From: CAWUKT01 sp963923035
Lineage (GTDB): Bacteria; Bacteroidota; Bacteroidia; J057; JADKCL01
Assembly: GCA_963923035.1 (NCBI GenBank)
Contig: CAWUKT010000106.1
Location: 1 to 20,338, forward strand
Length of the DNA: 20,338 nt
Reading direction: 5' to 3'
Numbering within the stretch: position 1 is the stretch's first letter; each line of letters opens with the position of its first letter. Below, one piece after another: positions 17,616-20,338 of the stretch. Position numbers and translations under genes: made by a program. The notes below the pieces were generated by a model, which saw only the letters and a program-made list of their open reading frames with translations, did no database searches and was not told the DNA's origin.

Positions 17616-18157
17616 ATTGAACAGCTCGTATGTTAAATGAGCGGGTAGAGTTTCAAATCATAGGCTGGAAAGCGCTATTGTCTAAATATTGTAGATGTTG
17701 GTACTTCAACGTTTCTGTCAAGAATACAAATATAGGAATCTGCCGGGGAAAGAGAAGGGCAAAAATGGATGGAGGGTAGAGAATAGGGGACCATAGGGGG
17801 CAGAAAGTGAGGGGATGTCGTCGATGCCACGCCTAAGACAAGTTTTGGGGGCCTTTTTGGGGGATGGAGAATGACGGGGAATGCAGGAGGGACAACAAAT
17901 GCGATTTCCCCCTACCCGCTGTCCTGTTTGGGAAACAAAATCATGACCCGGAGGCAAAATCCGACCAAGCCAAGAGAAAACCGCCCTGCCCCTTCCAGCA
18001 CCAAACATCCTGAATGTCAACCCACAAGAATTTCCATGTAAGAATCAGAGGGCTTTTGGCACGATTTTTCTACAAGGGAAGCTACCAACAAGTTTCAACG
18101 GAGGACCTCCACATTTTGACATCCTCCCCACGTAGATCAATCTTAAACTCAATTGCT
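17616..18157. other. Divergent intergenic region between sprA and the cargo gene
   Basis: About 540 nt with no convincing gene. Minus-strand promoter signals for sprA lie at the left (see 17727-17734). A purine-rich tract on the plus strand spans roughly 17745-17816, including a 15-nt all-purine run at 17745-17759. A 9-bp direct repeat TTTTGGGGG occurs at 17843-17851 and 17855-17863. TTTTGACA at 18114-18121 is a possible -33 element for the cargo gene, but no good TAnnTTTG follows it. The minus-strand open frame at 17718-18020 has no protein-like pattern and was not called. Confidence 0.5.
17727..17734 (-). promoter_or_regulatory. Candidate sprA promoter -7 element
   Basis: On the minus strand this reads TATATTTG, an exact TAnnTTTG match and the same octamer as in front of porU. 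TTTTTG at 17765-17760 is a possible upstream element, 25 nt away, longer than usual. A second candidate lies downstream: TTGACA at 17721-17716 and TACAAT at 17693-17688, 22 nt apart. Either gives an sprA leader of roughly 70-110 nt. Confidence 0.35.
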
Positions 18158-20158
18158 ATGAAAACAAAGTTCACTCTTTCAGTGGTCGCCCTATTCCTGT
18201 GGGCCGCCCATTTAAGTGCTCAAGCGCTCTTTCCCTACCCTTCCCCCTCCAACTATGCCTTCCCCAACAAAGGATATACCGGCGAAGGGATCGAATTTGA
18301 CAACCAACTCTTCCTGCGTTACCAGAAATTCAATTCCAATTACAACCTGTTCAAATTCGACGGTTCTACCCTCACCGAAATCCCGAGCCCTCCCGGCTAT
18401 GATGTCAACAACTTCGGCCTTCAACGCGGAATGATCGCTTACGGGGGCAAGCTGTGGCTTCGGTATGGCGATGGGATGAACCAACAGGCCCTGTTTACCT
18501 ACGACGGCAATAACCTGACGCTCATGATGCCTCCGGGCAGCTATACCGGCAATTTCAATGGCTACCGGGGAAATCCCTTCATTTATGGGAACATCCTGTA
18601 CCTGGGCTTTCGGAATTCTAAATCTAACAGCCTGCTCATTACCTGGGATGGCACCAGCTTTGACTCGATCCCCTCCCCTCCCGGCTATGACGGTGCCGGG
18701 TCAGGCTACGGTGGATTCCCCATCGAATACCAGGGCGATCTGTATATGCTGTATCGGGGCAATGATGGCAACCAGGACCTGTTCCGGTGGGATGGCACGA
18801 CACTCGATTCGATTCCCTCTCCGGCGGGCTACGACCAGGGCGGTTTTAAAGGCTACGACGGCTATCCGTTTGTCTACAATGGCAACCTCTACCTGGGCTA
18901 CGAGGGCAACAACAACAAATTTGACCTGTTTCGGTACGACGGGACCACCCTTGACTCGATCCCCTCTCCGGCCGATTTCAATGATCCTTTTGCCGGGTAC
19001 ATTGCTTCGAACGGAATGGTGGAGTGGAATGGAAAGGTCTACCTCTTCTACAATGGCAATGACAACAACAATGATGTGGCCGAGTTTGACGGGACCAACC
19101 TGAACATCATCAACTCCCCGCCCTTTTATACCGCGGCAGGGAAAGGCTACCGGGGCGGTATTGTCTACAACAATGAGTTGTTCTTGCGTTACGGGAACAA
19201 TTCCAACCAATCCAAACTGTTCAAGTACGACGGGAGCATGTTGATCGAGTATCCCCACGTGCCCGGGTATATCGGAGCCAGCAACCAGACCTGGGGCCAC
19301 TTCGGCGGTGAATTCCTGTCTCCCACCCACCTGTACATCGCGTACCGGACTCCCAACGGACGTTCGGACATTGTCAAATTCGATGGAACGAATTTCAAGC
19401 CCGTCCAGAACCCGGTCGGCTACGATACCGCGGGAGTGGGCTATTACTACCGCAATACCCTGGAATACCAGGGCGACTATTATGTGCGCTTCCTGCACAA
19501 GGATGGCCACTACGACCTGATGAAAATGGTGGAATGCACCGATCAAGCGAGTACCATTTCGGTCGATGCCTGCAACGATTACCTCTCCCCGAGCGGGCGC
19601 TTTGTCTGGACGGCCTCGGGCACCTACCAGGATACCATCGGCACAGTCGGAGGTTGCGACTCCATCATGACCGTCAACCTGACCATCCTTCCGGTGGATA
19701 CATCGGTGACGGCCAATGCCAATACCCTGACGTCCAATCAAGCCGGAGCTTCTTACCAGTGGTTGGATTGTGCCAACAACAACGCCCCCATCCCGGGTGC
19801 CACCGGCCAAACCTATGTCGCGCCGATGATCGGCCTCTATGCCGTGGCGGTCACCACGCCCGATTGTTCCGACACGTCGGCCTGTCAGGTGGTCCTCATG
19901 GTCAATGCCGACCAACCCCTGCCCCAGAATACCGCCCAGGTCTACCCCAACCCGACCGACGGAGCCGTGCACGTTCGGTTCGAACGGTCGGTGGACTTTG
20001 AGGTGGAGGTGTACGATGGCTTCGGAAGACTCGTCCTCCAAAGGGCGCAGTTGGATGCCGTGGCCGATCAGTTTGAGCTGGACGCGCCCGCCGGTATCTA
20101 CTTTGTCCGGATTCGTACGGCCGATTCGGAGAAGGTGGTGAAGCTGCTCCACAATTGA
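18158..20158 (+). CDS. Secreted repeat protein with T9SS type A C-terminal sorting domain
   Basis: A 666-residue predicted surface or secreted protein, and a likely substrate of SprA and PorU. The ATG at 18158 starts a textbook signal peptide (MKTKFTLSVVALFLWAAHLSAQA). An open frame back to 18014 adds 48 residues ahead of it and was rejected. Residues about 32-459 are nine repeats of about 48 residues with core pattern Y-x-G-x-L-Y-L-x-Y, a Gly/Asn-rich turn, D-L-F-x-[FWY]-D-G-T-x-L-x-x-I-P-S-P-x-G-Y; this spacing suggests a beta-propeller. Residues about 460-510 form a Cys module (C460, C472, C500; DACNDYLSPSG, GGCDSIMTVNLT) often seen in Bacteroidota surface proteins. About 512-582 is Ig/PKD-like (SYQWLDCANNNAPIPGATG). 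The sorting domain runs about 590-666: VYPNPTDGAVHVRF, VEVYDGFGRLVL, PAGIYFVRIRT, EKVVKLLHN. Function and ligand are unknown. No enzyme motif is visible, so binding or adhesion is a guess. Confidence 0.9.
   Translation: MKTKFTLSVVALFLWAAHLSAQALFPYPSPSNYAFPNKGYTGEGIEFDNQLFLRYQKFNSNYNLFKFDGSTLTEIPSPPGYDVNNFGLQRGMIAYGGKLWLRYGDGMNQQALFTYDGNNLTLMMPPGSYTGNFNGYRGNPFIYGNILYLGFRNSKSNSLLITWDGTSFDSIPSPPGYDGAGSGYGGFPIEYQGDLYMLYRGNDGNQDLFRWDGTTLDSIPSPAGYDQGGFKGYDGYPFVYNGNLYLGYEGNNNKFDLFRYDGTTLDSIPSPADFNDPFAGYIASNGMVEWNGKVYLFYNGNDNNNDVAEFDGTNLNIINSPPFYTAAGKGYRGGIVYNNELFLRYGNNSNQSKLFKYDGSMLIEYPHVPGYIGASNQTWGHFGGEFLSPTHLYIAYRTPNGRSDIVKFDGTNFKPVQNPVGYDTAGVGYYYRNTLEYQGDYYVRFLHKDGHYDLMKMVECTDQASTISVDACNDYLSPSGRFVWTASGTYQDTIGTVGGCDSIMTVNLTILPVDTSVTANANTLTSNQAGASYQWLDCANNNAPIPGATGQTYVAPMIGLYAVAVTTPDCSDTSACQVVLMVNADQPLPQNTAQVYPNPTDGAVHVRFERSVDFEVEVYDGFGRLVLQRAQLDAVADQFELDAPAGIYFVRIRTADSEKVVKLLHN
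18251..19534 (+). repeat. Tandem 48-residue (about 144-nt) coding repeats
   Basis: Roughly nine units; units 3, 4 and 5 (18548-18692 onward) are 48, 48 and 49 residues. Those three are also close at the DNA level around the Asp-Gly-Thr / Asp-Ser-Ile-Pro-Ser-Pro segment, for example GACTCGATCCCCTC at about 18661 and again at about 18953, suggesting recent duplication. Outer units have diverged more; the last lacks the DGT segment and runs into the Cys module. Confidence 0.8.
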
Positions 20159-20253
20159 TGGAACGGAGGGCGGGAGGAAATGGAGAATGGCCCTTTTCGA
20201 AAAGAGGCCCTGTTTCTGCCCGTTGATTTTTCCTTCTGCTCGCTGACGGATTC

Positions 20254-20285
20254 AGCCCCCGGCCCCCCGAATTGGGCCGGGGGCT
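20254..20285 (+). terminator. Rho-independent-type terminator after the cargo gene
   Basis: Arms 20254-20265 and 20274-20285 form a perfect 12-bp GC-rich stem (AGCCCCCGGCCC and its complement) with an 8-nt loop, followed by TCTTG. It lies about 95 nt after the stop codon. The T-tract is short. Confidence 0.7.
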
Positions 20286-20303
20286 TCTTGTGAGGGGGCC
20301 TGG

Positions 20304-20338
20304 CGCGGTCCCGGAGCGCGTGACCGCGGTGCCGGAGC
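20304..20338. repeat. Start of a 21-bp GC-rich direct repeat cut by the window edge
   Basis: CGCGGTCCCGGAGC at 20304-20317 recurs as CGCGGTGCCGGAGC at 20325-20338, 14 nt with one mismatch and a 21-nt period. CGCGGTC (20304-20310) also pairs with GACCGCG (20322-20328). Whether this is a longer array or the end of a neighbouring gene cannot be seen. Confidence 0.35.

Noticed and set aside
17718..18020. 100-codon minus-strand frame in the sprA-cargo intergenic region
   Set aside because: Composition is Pro/Arg/Ser-rich with no family resemblance, and it overlaps the likely sprA promoter.
18014..18157. 48-residue N-terminal extension of the cargo protein
   Set aside because: It would put a charged segment ahead of a complete signal peptide beginning at 18158.
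18251..19534. Repeats as a CRISPR-like array
   Set aside because: The period is about 144 nt, it is in frame and encodes a conserved protein motif; there are no short identical repeats with unique spacers.
18701..20152. 483-codon minus-strand frame antisense to the cargo gene
   Set aside because: Its apparent internal repeats are only the mirror of the real repeats on the plus strand.

Overview
The window looks like a chromosomal segment from a GC-rich member of the Bacteroidota, plausibly class Saprospiria (Lewinella/Haliscomenobacter-like). The phylum call rests on three hallmark type IX secretion system (T9SS) proteins: a PorU-type C25 sortase, a 2,487-residue SprA/Sov translocon, and a cargo protein with a C-terminal sorting domain. 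TAnnTTTG-type promoter elements and the lack of clear Shine-Dalgarno sequences agree with this. The class-level guess is inference from GC content and the style of the cargo domains. I see no tRNA, rRNA, CRISPR, IS element, phage gene or broken gene.

Layout: (1) positions 130-1638, plus strand, a sodium:solute symporter. (2) 1781-5767, plus strand, PorU, with its own promoter-like region and a structured leader. (3) A 16-bp bidirectional hairpin at 5787-5822 separates PorU from a convergent minus-strand block. (4) Read right to left, that block is sprA (17615-10152), a strong GC hairpin, then three tightly coupled genes: a Wzy/WaaL-like polymerase or ligase (10029-8722), a GT-B glycosyltransferase (8725-7670) and an AsnB-like amidotransferase (7670-5826). 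The first pair overlaps by 4 nt (ATGA) and the second by 1 nt (TAATG). (5) A roughly 540-bp divergent intergenic region follows. (6) 18158-20158, plus strand, is a secreted protein of about nine 48-residue repeats, a short Cys-containing module, an Ig-like module and a T9SS sorting domain, ending in a rho-independent-type terminator.

How the genes may work together: SprA is the outer-membrane channel for T9SS cargo. PorU cleaves the cargo's C-terminal signal and, in Porphyromonas, joins the cargo to an anionic lipopolysaccharide. The repeat protein is a natural client. The three-gene glycan operon between sprA and porU makes, amidates and polymerises or ligates a surface polysaccharide. The most interesting, untested idea here is that this glycan is the acceptor PorU uses to anchor cargo. 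The symporter shows no obvious link to the rest.
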